Shown here: piece by piece, positions 1 to 6,920 of the stretch
Position numbering within the stretch: position 1 is the first letter of the stretch
Layout of the letters: every line of letters starts with the position of its first letter
Origin: Brevundimonas sp.
GTDB taxonomy: Bacteria > Pseudomonadota > Alphaproteobacteria > Caulobacterales > Caulobacteraceae
Reading direction: 5' to 3'
Assembly (NCBI GenBank): GCA_015234495.1
Contig: JADGMZ010000314.1
Coordinates: 1 to 13,264 of the forward strand
Length of the DNA stretch: 13,264 nucleotides
Program-made: the position numbers and the translations under genes
The notes under the pieces: generated by a model
Told to the model about the DNA's origin: nothing
Seen by the model: the letters and a program-made list of their open reading frames with translations, nothing else
The model's database searches: none

Positions 1-363
1 ATGAACCACAACTTCGACATGCCCGCCCGCGCCGAGACCGACGGCAAGCTGTGGGTCACAGGTACCTAGCAGCATCCCGGCTTCCGTCCGCTGCTCGAGG
101 CCATCCCCGCCAACGGCGCTGTGGCCCTGGCCTTCGGCAAGGACACGCCGCAGGACACCGGCGAGGACAACTGGGTCAACGCCTCGGACCACGCCGCCTT
201 TCACCGCGCCCAGGTGCCCTTCCTGTATTTCGGCGTGAACTATCACCCGGACTACCACCGCCCGTCTGACGATTTCGAACGCATCACCCCGTCGGTCTTC
301 ATCAGCGCGACCGAACTGTCGATCGCCGGATTCCGCGCCCTCGACCGCGGCCTCGACCGTTAG
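1..363 (+). pseudogene. M28-family metallopeptidase, C-terminal part with an in-frame stop
   Basis: Frame 1 is coding-like from the window edge to the TAG at 361-363, except for a TAG at 67-69. Past that stop it reads QHPGFRPLLE, then GEDNWVNASDHAAFHRAQVP, FLYFGVNYHPDYHRPSDDFE and a short helical tail. This matches the end of M28 Zn aminopeptidase-like proteins: the SDHxxF stretch, and a YHRPSDD segment that carries a metal-binding His and Asp. The residues before the stop (KLWVTGT) fit the same family, which usually continues with Tyr-Gln, so the TAG looks like one substitution of a Tyr codon. The gene starts upstream of the window; the ATG at position 1 is probably internal. TAG is a normal stop in neighbouring genes, so recoding is unlikely. 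It is either a real nonsense mutation or a base-call error. No function should be assumed for the truncated product. Confidence 0.6.
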
Positions 364-372
364 GAATCGACA

Positions 373-387
373 GCGCCGGCCCGGCGC
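373..387. other. short GC hairpin between peptidase remnant and lipoprotein gene
   Basis: GCGCCG (373-378) and CGGCGC (382-387) form a perfect six-base stem with a GCC loop in the 49-base gap. There is no T-run after it, so it is at most a weak or Rho-assisted terminator, or an mRNA structure upstream of the lipoprotein start. In DNA this GC-rich such a stem may also be chance. Confidence 0.25.
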
Positions 388-412
388 GACGGGCGGGCTT
401 GCGGAGGAGCCG

Positions 413-976
413 ATGCACACCAGACTTCTCGCCGCCGCCGCGGTCCTGGCGATGTTCGCCGTAACCGGCTGCGAGCGCACTCCGGTCCCCGCAGATTCGC
501 CCGCCGGCGCCCCGGCGGCGACCGGGTCCAGCCACGCCGCGACCGCCGACATCTCCGGCTACTACATGCCGGTGCAGCCCGTGCGGATCGGCCGGTGGAG
601 CCTCCACCACGTCTTCGTCGGCCAGGCCTTCGAGTTCGAGGCCTGGGGGGGCGGGGCGCGCAGCGAGACCTTCGCCCCGGTGATGATCCAGTTCGACGAC
701 GTCACCAGTCCGATGGTGCGGACCGAACTGGGCGAGGCGCCCGGCGTCACGGCCCGGGTCCTGCCGACCCGCTATCGGGTAACCGACACCGCCGTGACCT
801 TCGAAGGCCGGTCTCCGGAACTTGGGCGGGTGGTCTTCGAGGGTCGCCTCGACCCCGGCGCCCTCGCCACCGCCCGGCGCAATCTCGGCGGCGACGGCGT
901 GGTCCTGACCGGCGCCCTGACGGCGGACGGGGAGACGGTCAGCGACATCCGCCTGCACTGGTGGATGGGCGACTGA
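413..976 (+). CDS. hypothetical lipoprotein of 187 residues
   Basis: The N-terminus is a lipoprotein signal: MHTRLL, a hydrophobic core, and the lipobox VTGC with the acylated Cys at residue 20. The residue after Cys is Glu, not Asp, so outer-membrane sorting is expected. A Pro/Ala/Ser/Thr-rich linker (about 23-45) precedes a likely beta-rich domain beginning DISGYYMPVQPVRIGRWSLH and ending LHWWMGD. I do not recognise the family. The start is well supported: GGAGGAG at 403-409 sits just ahead of the ATG. The gene lies 49 bases after the peptidase remnant on the same strand and may have been co-transcribed with it. It converges on ppx with only 10 bases between their stops. Base composition resembles its neighbours, and nothing suggests recent transfer. 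Confidence 0.8.
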   Translation: MHTRLLAAAAVLAMFAVTGCERTPVPADSPAGAPAATGSSHAATADISGYYMPVQPVRIGRWSLHHVFVGQAFEFEAWGGGARSETFAPVMIQFDDVTSPMVRTELGEAPGVTARVLPTRYRVTDTAVTFEGRSPELGRVVFEGRLDPGALATARRNLGGDGVVLTGALTADGETVSDIRLHWWMGD

Positions 977-979
977 GCG

Positions 980-996
980 CGGCGCCTCAGGCGCCG
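980..996. other. hairpin between the convergent lipoprotein and ppx ends
   Basis: CGGCGCC (980-986) and GGCGCCG (990-996) form a perfect seven-base stem. The three-base loop, TCA, is exactly the ppx stop codon on the minus strand. It also lies four bases past the lipoprotein stop, so a single hairpin could protect or terminate both converging transcripts. No T-run follows on either strand, so efficient intrinsic termination is not expected. Confidence 0.35.
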
Positions 997-2495
997 TTGC
1001 GAATGTCCAGCTTCAGGCCCAGGGCTTCGGCCAGGGCCTTGCCGCGCCGCCGCGTCTGTTCGCCCAGCAGGACGTCGGCATAGCCCTCAGCCGCGGACAG
1101 GACCAGCACGCCGTCCTCAACCGCGACATGGGCGTTGACCAGCAACTGCGGCGACCGCCCCGACAGATCGCAGGCCAGGCGTATGGCGAGGCCCAGGGCC
1201 CGCGCCGCTGTCCTCTGCTCCGGCTTCAGCAGCCGGTCCATCGTGGCCGGCTCCGGCGTCGCCCCGCCGCCGCCATAACGGGCGTTCACCGCGGTCGCCA
1301 GGAAGGCGCGCTCGGCATGGTCCTGGCCCGGGATCGGCGCGCGCAGCACCTGGTCGAAGGCCAGTTCGACGCGGTGATCCGGATGCAGGCGGGCGCCCAG
1401 GTCCGCCAGCCGGCAGGCGGCGTCGGCCAGTACGCGGTCCCGCCGGCCGCCGAAGGCCTTCGGCAGGGCTTCCACGATCGGCTCTATCCATCCCAGGACC
1501 GCCCCCGCCAGTCCGGGCGAGACCCCTTGCCGTGCGCCGAGGGCCGTGCAGCCCGCCAGCAGCGGGTCCGCCGCCGCCGTTTCCTCGTCCAGGGCTTCGA
1601 ACAGCAGACCCTCGCGCACCCCCCAGGCCGAGAGCACCACTCGTTCGAGGCCGAGCCGTTCGATCAGGCCTTCGAGCACCATGGCCGCATGCGGGACGGT
1701 TTCAGCCCGCTTTTTCGACAGACCCTTCCAGCGTTCCAGCGAGGCGCGGGACGAGCGCGAAACGAGACGCGCGATCTCCAGCGCCTCATCGGCCTCCATG
1801 ACGTACTGATGCACGATCTGAAGCGGATAGCGGGCGTGACCCATGTGCATCTGGGCCAGCGTCCGCCATGCTCCGCCTACGGCGTAAAGCGTATCGGCCT
1901 GGTACTCGCCCGCCGGCTCCAACAGGCCGGCGATGGCGTCTCGCGACTTGCTTCCCTCGGACAGTCCCCTGGCGGCAAAGGCGAAGGGACCGAGCGGCAG
2001 GGTGACGCCGCGCCCGACACGGCCGTCCTCGACTCCGATCAACTCCAGACTGGAGCCGCCCAGGTCGGCCACGACCCCTTTTGCAGCCGGTATTCCCGCG
2101 ATGACGCCGAGGGCAGCGTAGCGCGCCTCCTCCTCGCCTGACAGGACCCGGATGATCAGTCCGGTTTCCGCCGCCACGCGCTCGCAGAAGGCCTGGCCGT
2201 CGGCCGCTTCCCGAACGGCCGCGGTGGCGGCGACGAAGGTCTGCGCCGGCCTGGCGCCGTCCAGCACCGCCGCGAAACGCTTCAGGGCGGTCAGGGCCAC
2301 CGCCGCGCCTTCTTCCGACAGCCGGCCGGTCGTGGCGAGATCGCGCCCCAGTCCGGCCAGCACCTTCTCGTTGAAGACCGTCCAGATGGCCCGGCCCTCC
2401 AGCCGGTAGAGGACGAGGCGGATCGAGTTGGAGCCGATATCGATGGCTGCGAACTCGCGGGGCGCTGCGGATGCGGGGTCGGCCGGATCGGGCAT
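987..2495 (-). CDS. ppx: Ppx/GppA family exopolyphosphatase
   Basis: This cytoplasmic phosphatase should hydrolyse terminal phosphates of polyphosphate, or pppGpp in the GppA type; sequence alone does not separate the two. The 502 residues match the usual size (about 500). The ASKHA-fold signatures are clear: IDIGSNSIRLV near residues 18-28 (first phosphate loop), ATAAVREA at 90-97, SGEEEAR at 119-125 with the expected catalytic Glu region, and VVADLGGSSLELI near 141-153 (second phosphate loop). The C-terminal 190 or so residues form the helical HD-like domain. The ATG overlaps the ppk stop by one base (TGATG), so translation is probably coupled to ppk and expression follows the ppk promoter. 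Having the polymerising and degrading enzymes in one operon is common in bacteria. The C-terminus reaches the convergent lipoprotein gene. Confidence 0.93.
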   Translation of the reverse strand: MPDPADPASAAPREFAAIDIGSNSIRLVLYRLEGRAIWTVFNEKVLAGLGRDLATTGRLSEEGAAVALTALKRFAAVLDGARPAQTFVAATAAVREAADGQAFCERVAAETGLIIRVLSGEEEARYAALGVIAGIPAAKGVVADLGGSSLELIGVEDGRVGRGVTLPLGPFAFAARGLSEGSKSRDAIAGLLEPAGEYQADTLYAVGGAWRTLAQMHMGHARYPLQIVHQYVMEADEALEIARLVSRSSRASLERWKGLSKKRAETVPHAAMVLEGLIERLGLERVVLSAWGVREGLLFEALDEETAAADPLLAGCTALGARQGVSPGLAGAVLGWIEPIVEALPKAFGGRRDRVLADAACRLADLGARLHPDHRVELAFDQVLRAPIPGQDHAERAFLATAVNARYGGGGATPEPATMDRLLKPEQRTAARALGLAIRLACDLSGRSPQLLVNAHVAVEDGVLVLSAAEGYADVLLGEQTRRRGKALAEALGLKLDIRNGA

Positions 2496-4717
2496 CAGCG
2501 CTTCTTCCGCGTCGGCTCGTAGCTCAGCTGGCCGGGCAGGATCTTCACCTTGCGTCCGCGGCCCGACAGGCTGGGATTGGTCATGAAATAGCGGTGCGCC
2601 GAGAAGGGTCGGGCCGGATCGGCCGGCGTGACCCGATGATAGTCGCCCTCGGCGTCCAGCACCCAGCTCTGCGCATCGTCCTTGAGGTTGGCGACCATGA
2701 TCTGGTCCAGCACCTGGTCATGGACGGTGGCGTTGCGCACCGGCGTCATGAGCTCCACCCGACGGTCGAGATTGCGCGTCATCCAGTCAGCCGAGGAGAT
2801 GAACAGCTTCGCCTTGTCATGCGGCAGGTCACGGCCATTGGCGAAGGCCACGATCCGCGCGTGCTCGAGGAAACGGCCGACGATCGACTTGACCCGGATG
2901 TTCTCCGACAGGCCCGGCACCCCGGGCCGCAGACAGCAGATGCCCCGCACCACCAGTTCGATGCGCACGCCCCACTGGCTGGCGCGGTACAAGGCGTCGA
3001 TCACCCCCGGGTCGACCAGAGAGTTCAGCTTGGCCCAGATCGCCGCCGGCTGGCCCTTGGCCGCCGCCGCCATCTCGTGACCGATCAGGTCGAGCAGCGT
3101 CTCCTTCATGTTCAACGGCGAGACCACCAGGGCCTCCAGCTCGTCGGGGGTGGCGTATCCGGTGATGTAGTTGAACACCCGCGTCGCATCCTGCCCCAGC
3201 ACCGGATCGCAGGTGAACAGGCTCAGGTCCGTGTAAACCCGGGCCGTCACCGGATGATAGTTGCCGGTGCCGAAATGGCAGTAGGTGCGCAGGTTCTCGC
3301 CCTCGCGGCGCACCACCACGCTCAGCTTGGCGTGGGTCTTGTACTCGACGAAGCCGAAGACGACGTGGACGCCGGCCCGCTCCATCGCCCGGGCCCACTT
3401 CAGGTTGGCTTCCTCGTCGAACCGGGCCTTGATCTCGACCAGGGCGGTGACGTTCTTTCCGTTCTCGGCCGCCTCGATCAGGGCCGCCACGATCGGGCTG
3501 TCGCGCGAGGTGCGGTAGAGGGTCTGCTTGATGGCGATGACGTGCGGGTCGCGCGCCGCCTGGCGCAGGAACTGGACCACCACGTCGAAGCTCTCGAACG
3601 GGTGGTGGATCAGCATGTCCTTCTCGCGCACGGCCGCGAAGATGTCGCCGCCGTTGTCACGGACCCGTTCCGGATAGCGCGGCTCGTAGCCGGGGAATTT
3701 CAGGTCGGGATGGCCGCTTGGAATGAGGTCCGAGACCTGGGCCAGCCCCAGCATGCCGTCGACCAGCACGATGTCCCCGGCGGCGGCGTCCAGCTGGCTG
3801 GTGATGAAGGTGCGAAGATCGTCTGGCATGGACGCCTCGATCTTGATGCGCACGACCGAGCCGAGGCGGCGCTGTTTCAGCGCTTCCTCGAACTCCATGA
3901 CCAGATCCTCGGCCTCTTCCTCGATCTCGATGTCCGAGTCGCGGATCAGGCGGAACACGCCCCGCTCCAGCACGTCGCAGCCCGGAAACAGGTGGTCGAT
4001 GAACAGCATCAGCAGGCCTTCCAGCGCCAGATGCCGCCGCCGGCCGGGCGTCGACCGGCCGTCGATGGCCAGTGGCCAGAAGCGCTTCACCTGCGTCGGC
4101 ACCGGCACGAGGGCGTACAGCATCCGGTTGTCGGACCGCCGCCGCAGCTTGAGGGCCAGCGAGAAGCCGAGGTTGGGCAGGAAGGGGAAGGGATGGGCCG
4201 GATCGATGGCCATCGGCGTCAGGATGGCGAACAGCTGGCTGAGAAATTCCGGCTCCAGCCGCTCGCGCTCGGTGCGGGTGATTTTCGCGGGGTCGACCAC
4301 CTCGATGCCGGCCTTGGCCAGCTCCTTGCGCAACCGGCGCCAGCGGCGCTGCTGCTCGTCCATCAGGCGGCCGGCGGCGACGCCGACCTTCTCGAGCTGC
4401 TCGGCCGGCGTCAGGCCGTCGGCGGACAGGACCCGGACCCGCTCCCGCACCTGGCCCTTCAGCCCCGCCACCCGGGTCATGAAGAACTCGTCCAGATTGT
4501 TCGCCGAGATCGACAGGAAGCGCAGCCGCTCCAGCAGCGGATGGGCCGGATTGGCCGCCTCTTCCAGCACCCGCCCGTTGAACCTCAGCCACGAGATCTC
4601 GCGGTTGAAGAACCGGGCGGGCGAAGCCATCAGCTCTTCGGACAGCTGCAATTGCGGCGCGCGGGAGGAGGGAACCTCCTCTCCGGTCGTGGTGTCAGTG
4701 ATCGCCGCGTCGCTCAT
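2495..4717 (-). CDS. ppk: polyphosphate kinase 1
   Basis: PPK1 reversibly transfers the gamma-phosphate of ATP onto polyphosphate, through a phosphohistidine. The 740-residue protein is of normal length and has all expected parts. The N domain opens with [19 protein letters not shown] (about 37-55) and [14 protein letters not shown]. The head domain includes [17 protein letters not shown]. The two catalytic PLD-like domains carry [10 protein letters not shown] with the autophosphorylated His at 462, [10 protein letters not shown] at 480-489, and the second essential His at 619 in [10 protein letters not shown] chose the ATG at 4717 (MSDAAITD). The longer in-frame reading would begin with TTG at 4792 inside the terminator hairpin of the upstream gene and adds only a low-complexity Arg-rich leader. 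No strong ribosome site is visible before 4717. The stop overlaps the ppx ATG by one base. Confidence 0.96.
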   Translation of the reverse strand: MSDAAITDTTTGEEVPSSRAPQLQLSEELMASPARFFNREISWLRFNGRVLEEAANPAHPLLERLRFLSISANNLDEFFMTRVAGLKGQVRERVRVLSADGLTPAEQLEKVGVAAGRLMDEQQRRWRRLRKELAKAGIEVVDPAKITRTERERLEPEFLSQLFAILTPMAIDPAHPFPFLPNLGFSLALKLRRRSDNRMLYALVPVPTQVKRFWPLAIDGRSTPGRRRHLALEGLLMLFIDHLFPGCDVLERGVFRLIRDSDIEIEEEAEDLVMEFEEALKQRRLGSVVRIKIEASMPDDLRTFITSQLDAAAGDIVLVDGMLGLAQVSDLIPSGHPDLKFPGYEPRYPERVRDNGGDIFAAVREKDMLIHHPFESFDVVVQFLRQAARDPHVIAIKQTLYRTSRDSPIVAALIEAAENGKNVTALVEIKARFDEEANLKWARAMERAGVHVVFGFVEYKTHAKLSVVVRREGENLRTYCHFGTGNYHPVTARVYTDLSLFTCDPVLGQDATRVFNYITGYATPDELEALVVSPLNMKETLLDLIGHEMAAAAKGQPAAIWAKLNSLVDPGVIDALYRASQWGVRIELVVRGICCLRPGVPGLSENIRVKSIVGRFLEHARIVAFANGRDLPHDKAKLFISSADWMTRNLDRRVELMTPVRNATVHDQVLDQIMVANLKDDAQSWVLDAEGDYHRVTPADPARPFSAHRYFMTNPSLSGRGRKVKILPGQLSYEPTRKKR

Positions 4718-4772
4718 CAGACGGGTTCTGGCCCGGCGCGGCCACCGCTGCAACCTCGCCCGCGCACGGCGA

Positions 4773-4804
4773 AACGCCGGCCGGTCAAGCAACCGGCCGG
4801 CGTT
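4773..4804 (-). terminator. intrinsic terminator of the first RcnB-like gene
   Basis: A perfect 13-base inverted repeat pairs AACGCCGGCCGGT (4773-4785) with ACCGGCCGGCGTT (4792-4804) around a six-base loop. Read on the minus strand it lies 19 bases after the RcnB-like stop, and its stem runs into TTT then CGC. The strong GC stem with a short T-tract fits intrinsic termination. It also argues against the TTG start of ppk inside it. Confidence 0.7.
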
Positions 4805-4823
4805 CGATCCGTACCCTGACGGC

Positions 4824-5774
4824 CTACCAGCTCCAGGCGTCGTAGATGACGTCGATGATATAGCCGTCGTATTCGTCGATCAGATAGATGTGGTTGTCGA
4901 CCAGCACCCAGCGCGTGCCCTCGGGCGGATAGCCCAGGCCGTAGGTGCGCCAGTCTTCCAGCCGGTAGCGCCAGAAGATCGAGGGCAGGACCTCGCCGAC
5001 GCGCCAGCGCTGGTTCCAGTAGTTGCGCGGGACGTTGTAGTAGCCGTAGCCCGGGGCGAAATAGAAGCCGATCCGGACGCCGGAGTAGCCGCGCCAGCGC
5101 CGGTCATTGCGCCACCAGTCCCGGCCGTGACGGCGGTTCCAGTCGCGCCGCCAGTTGGCGCCGTTGAAGCGCTGACGGAACTCGCGGTACTCGCGCCGGT
5201 CCTCGCGGCGCTCGCTGCGGTCTTCCCGTCGATCCTGGCGCCGTTCCTGACGATCCTCACGGCGGTCCTGTCTGCGGTCCTGCCGGTTCTCCCAACGGTT
5301 CTGCGGCCGGTTGGGACGATCCTGGCGGTCTTCACGACGCTCCTGGCGCCGCTCCTGGCGGTCGCCGCGACGCTCCTGGCGGCGATCGACGCGGTCTTCC
5401 CGGCGATCCTGCCTGACCTCGGGCCGGGTCGGACGGTCAGGACGATCGGCCCGGCGCTCCTGCCGGATCTCCGGCCTGGACGGACGTTCGGTCCGGTCGG
5501 CGCGACGTTCCTGACGGTCCGCGCGTCGTTCTTCGCGCCGTTCCTGGCGAACCTCGGGCCGGCTGGGCCGCTCGACGCGCGGCTGCGGAGTCGGGTTCTC
5601 ACGCCTGGCCGGCGGCGTCGGGGATTCGGCGCGCCGTTCGGCGCGGGCTTCGCGTCGCTGTTCGCGAACCGCCGCGCGGTCCGACCGGGCGTCCTGGGCC
5701 AGGGCCGTGAGCGGCGCCGCCGCGGGAACGACGAAGGCCGCGATCGACGCGGCGACCATCAGTGAACGTTTCAT
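4824..5774 (-). CDS. RcnB-family secreted protein with a long Arg-rich repeat tract
   Basis: The 316-residue product starts [16 protein letters not shown], a Sec signal peptide with likely cleavage after ALA near residue 26, so it is periplasmic. Residues 30-200 are a mixed-charge tract of repeats such as [12 protein letters not shown] and RPSRPEVRQ. The C-terminal 110 residues are aromatic-rich ([30 protein letters not shown]) and end [20 protein letters not shown], the layout of the RcnB family (PF11776). E. coli RcnB is a periplasmic protein linked to Ni/Co homeostasis; whether this protein handles metals is unknown. I chose ATG 5774 because AGGAAG lies about ten bases before it and the signal peptide begins there; longer readings add non-coding-looking sequence. 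A terminator follows and a paralogue lies upstream. Mixed-charge repeats make the N-terminal half likely disordered. Confidence 0.82.
   Translation of the reverse strand: MKRSLMVAASIAAFVVPAAAPLTALAQDARSDRAAVREQRREARAERRAESPTPPARRENPTPQPRVERPSRPEVRQERREERRADRQERRADRTERPSRPEIRQERRADRPDRPTRPEVRQDRREDRVDRRQERRGDRQERRQERREDRQDRPNRPQNRWENRQDRRQDRREDRQERRQDRREDRSERREDRREYREFRQRFNGANWRRDWNRRHGRDWWRNDRRWRGYSGVRIGFYFAPGYGYYNVPRNYWNQRWRVGEVLPSIFWRYRLEDWRTYGLGYPPEGTRWVLVDNHIYLIDEYDGYIIDVIYDAWSW
5175..5687 (-). repeat. imperfect coding repeats for Arg/Asp/Glu/Gln motifs in RcnB-like protein 1
   Basis: Short degenerate units encoding patterns such as RRQERR, REDRQ and RPSRPE are tandemly repeated through this part of the gene (residues 30-200). 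The units vary in length and sequence at the DNA level, so they are a coding low-complexity tract and not a CRISPR or satellite array. Such tracts can expand or shrink by replication slippage, which may explain why the tract is about twice as long here as in the neighbouring paralogue. Confidence 0.75.
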
Positions 5775-5814
5775 TCTCAATGTCTTCCTGCACGCCCCTG
5801 TCAGACGGCTTGAA

Positions 5815-5852
5815 GCCAAGGTCGCGCGCGCATCATGAACCGTGACTGAACG
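5815..5852 (-). promoter_or_regulatory. candidate operator/promoter block of RcnB-like gene 1
   Basis: On the minus strand this block reads CGTTCAG, five bases, GTTCAT, twelve bases, ACCTTGGC. The GTTCA half-sites are direct repeats 11 bases apart. The same arrangement with the same spacings lies upstream of the paralogue (6612-6649). The repeat ends 60 bases before the start codon. Direct repeats one helical turn apart are typical of OmpR/PhoB-family response regulators; the regulator here is not identified. The CTTGGC could be a weak -35 element. Confidence 0.55.
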
Positions 5853-5883
5853 AAATGGGGCGCGTCCCTGGTCTTCCGACATG

Positions 5884-5912
5884 AAAACGCCCCGCCGGAG
5901 ATCCGGCGGGGC
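5884..5912 (-). terminator. intrinsic terminator of the second RcnB-like gene
   Basis: GCCCCGCCGG (5889-5898) pairs perfectly with CCGGCGGGGC (5903-5912) around an AGAT loop. On the minus strand the stem is followed directly by GTTTTC, a convincing T-tract. It lies 25 bases after the stop of the gene that ends at 5938. An outer GACATG/CATGTC pairing extends the structure. This separates transcription of the two paralogues. Confidence 0.82.
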
Positions 5913-5937
5913 ATGTCCGTCCGCCAGGCGGACCGAT

Positions 5938-6561
5938 CTAGAACACGTCGTGCAGGACGCTGGCGATCAGGCCGGTGGCGATGGCCATCAGCACGATGTC
6001 ATTGCCGGCATGCACATAGCGGTAGCCGCGCGGGGCGGGGCGCAGGCCGTACACATAGGGATCACGCACGTAGTAGCGGCGATACGACGACGGCAGGTAG
6101 GCGCCCCGCCGCCAGCGGTAGCCGTAGTAGCGCGGCTCGACGCGGTAGTAGCCGTAGTTGGGCGCGTACCAGTAGCCGCTGCGGGCGCCGCGGTAGTCCC
6201 GGAAGTCGTCCCGGCCGCGCCACCAGTCGCGGTTGTTGCGGTCCCAGCGCCGGTCATTGCGCCGGTCGCGGCGGAAGTCGCGGCGGTCATCCCGTCGCTC
6301 CTGGCGGAACTCGCGACGATCGTCGCGGCGGTCGCGGCGGTAGTCGCGGCGGCTGTCGTAGTCGCCCTGACGCCAGTCGCGACGGTCGCTGCGGCGCTCC
6401 TGGCGGAACTCCCGACGGTCCTCGCGGCGGTCCTGTCGATACTCCCGGCGATCCTCGCGACGTTCCTGGCGGTCGCGGCGGCTCTGGGCCTCGGCCGCCA
6501 GCGGCGCTGCGGTCGTGGCCAGGGCCAGACCGATAATGGCGGCCCGGGTAAAACGCTTCAT
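5938..6561 (-). CDS. RcnB-family secreted protein with Arg-rich repeats
   Basis: The 207-residue paralogue of the next gene downstream has a signal peptide MKRFTRAAIIGLALATTAAP with likely cleavage after AEA (23-25). A mixed-charge tract follows at residues 27-108, built on [10 protein letters not shown] and DDRREFRQER-like units. The C-terminal RcnB-like domain includes YWYAPNYGYYRVEPRYYGYR, WRRGAYLPSSYRRYYVRDPY, RGYRYVHAGNDIVLMAIATG and the ending LIASVLHDVF. The WRRG-x-LP and PRGYRWV-like segments with a hydrophobic end are typical of RcnB-family proteins in alphaproteobacteria. The ATG at 6561 is preferred over 6573 because GGAGAG lies four bases before it and the signal peptide starts there. 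The product should be periplasmic; metal homeostasis or an envelope-stress role is possible but unproven. It has its own terminator and shares an operator-like block with its neighbour. Confidence 0.86.
   Translation of the reverse strand: MKRFTRAAIIGLALATTAAPLAAEAQSRRDRQERREDRREYRQDRREDRREFRQERRSDRRDWRQGDYDSRRDYRRDRRDDRREFRQERRDDRRDFRRDRRNDRRWDRNNRDWWRGRDDFRDYRGARSGYWYAPNYGYYRVEPRYYGYRWRRGAYLPSSYRRYYVRDPYVYGLRPAPRGYRYVHAGNDIVLMAIATGLIASVLHDVF
6238..6483 (-). repeat. imperfect coding repeats for Arg/Asp/Glu motifs in RcnB-like protein 2
   Basis: The stretch encodes residues 27-108, a chain of RRED, REYRQ, RREF and RRD units of uneven length. It is a shorter version of the tract in the adjacent paralogue, with more Tyr, Phe and Trp between the charged blocks. 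The repeats are degenerate at the DNA level. Confidence 0.75.
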
Positions 6562-6611
6562 CAGACTCTCCATCCTGCTCGGACGGAAGCGGCGCCGCCC
6601 GTTGATCGTAC

Positions 6612-6649
6612 GCCATGGTCCTGCCACGCGGATGAACTCCCGCTGAACG
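6612..6649 (-). promoter_or_regulatory. candidate operator/promoter block of RcnB-like gene 2
   Basis: On the minus strand this reads CGTTCAG, five bases, GTTCAT, twelve bases, ACCATGGC, with the GTTCA half-sites 11 bases apart. Against the block of the paralogue, 20 of the 21 bases in the three conserved elements are the same, while the bases between them match poorly (3 of 17). That pattern is expected for binding sites rather than simple duplication. The repeat ends 70 bases before the start codon, about one helical turn further than in gene 1. Confidence 0.55.
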
Positions 6650-6804
6650 CCTCTGTCAGGATAGGACGGCCCGGACAGGGAAGGCGTCGGCCCGGCCGCC
6701 ACGGTAACCTGCTGTAAGCATCCCGGTGACTCTTCGTTAGAGGTGATGAATCAGAGATTTCGAAGAGATTTCAGAGGTCTTTACAGCCGGCATTATTCGG
6801 CGCG

Positions 6805-6825
6805 GGACCGCGCAAAAGGCGGTCC
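6805..6825 (+). other. hairpin upstream of the Sel1-like gene
   Basis: GGACCGC (6805-6811) pairs perfectly with GCGGTCC (6819-6825) around the A-rich loop GCAAAAG. It lies about 95 bases before the Sel1-like start and is followed by CGGGG, not T, so it is not an intrinsic terminator. It could be a 5' leader structure if transcription starts upstream in the AT-richer stretch. Confidence 0.3.
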
Positions 6826-6920
6826 GGGGCGGGTTGGTGTTAACTTTAACTTCAAACCGCGGGTCTTTCATCCGTGTCAGAGGGCGGGGCCAGAAGGGCT
6901 CCGGTTCGGGAGATACGGTG

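Larger units (their letters stand above)
6562..6920. other. 359-base divergent intergenic region
   Basis: No convincing gene is seen here. Short readings through it lack coding character. It holds the regulatory block of the second RcnB-like gene (6612-6649), a GANTC site two bases before that gene's start (6563-6567), and two more GANTC sites 20 bases apart (6728-6732, 6748-6752). It also has an AT-richer stretch (about 6728-6800) that is the best place for the Sel1-gene promoter, a seven-base hairpin (6805-6825), and a TTAACTTTAACTTCAA stretch near 6840. Confidence 0.6.

Noticed and set aside
302..958. 218-codon minus-strand frame opposite the lipoprotein gene
   Set aside because: The opposite strand has a good ribosome site, signal peptide and lipobox; this reading is His/Gly/Arg-rich shadow.
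4718..4792. Longer ppk start (TTG at 4792)
   Set aside because: It lies in the loop-proximal part of the upstream gene's terminator hairpin and adds an Arg-rich leader atypical for PPK1.
2471..4819. 782-codon open frame on the plus strand
   Set aside because: It lies antisense to the clear, motif-complete ppk gene. Its product is His/Arg/Gln-rich low-complexity sequence, as expected when GC-rich codons are read backwards.
5175..5687. CRISPR-like or satellite repeat array
   Set aside because: Units are irregular, there are no unique equal-length spacers, and the frame is continuous with a signal peptide and a C-terminal domain.
3723..5765. 680-codon open frame on the plus strand
   Set aside because: It spans the opposite strand of two unrelated genes and a terminator. 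The PVLPAILP-like repeats merely mirror the Arg/Asp repeat codons of the RcnB-like gene.
6840..6856. TTAACTTTAACTT as a CtrA box
   Set aside because: The spacing between TTAA words is not seven bases, so it does not fit the consensus.
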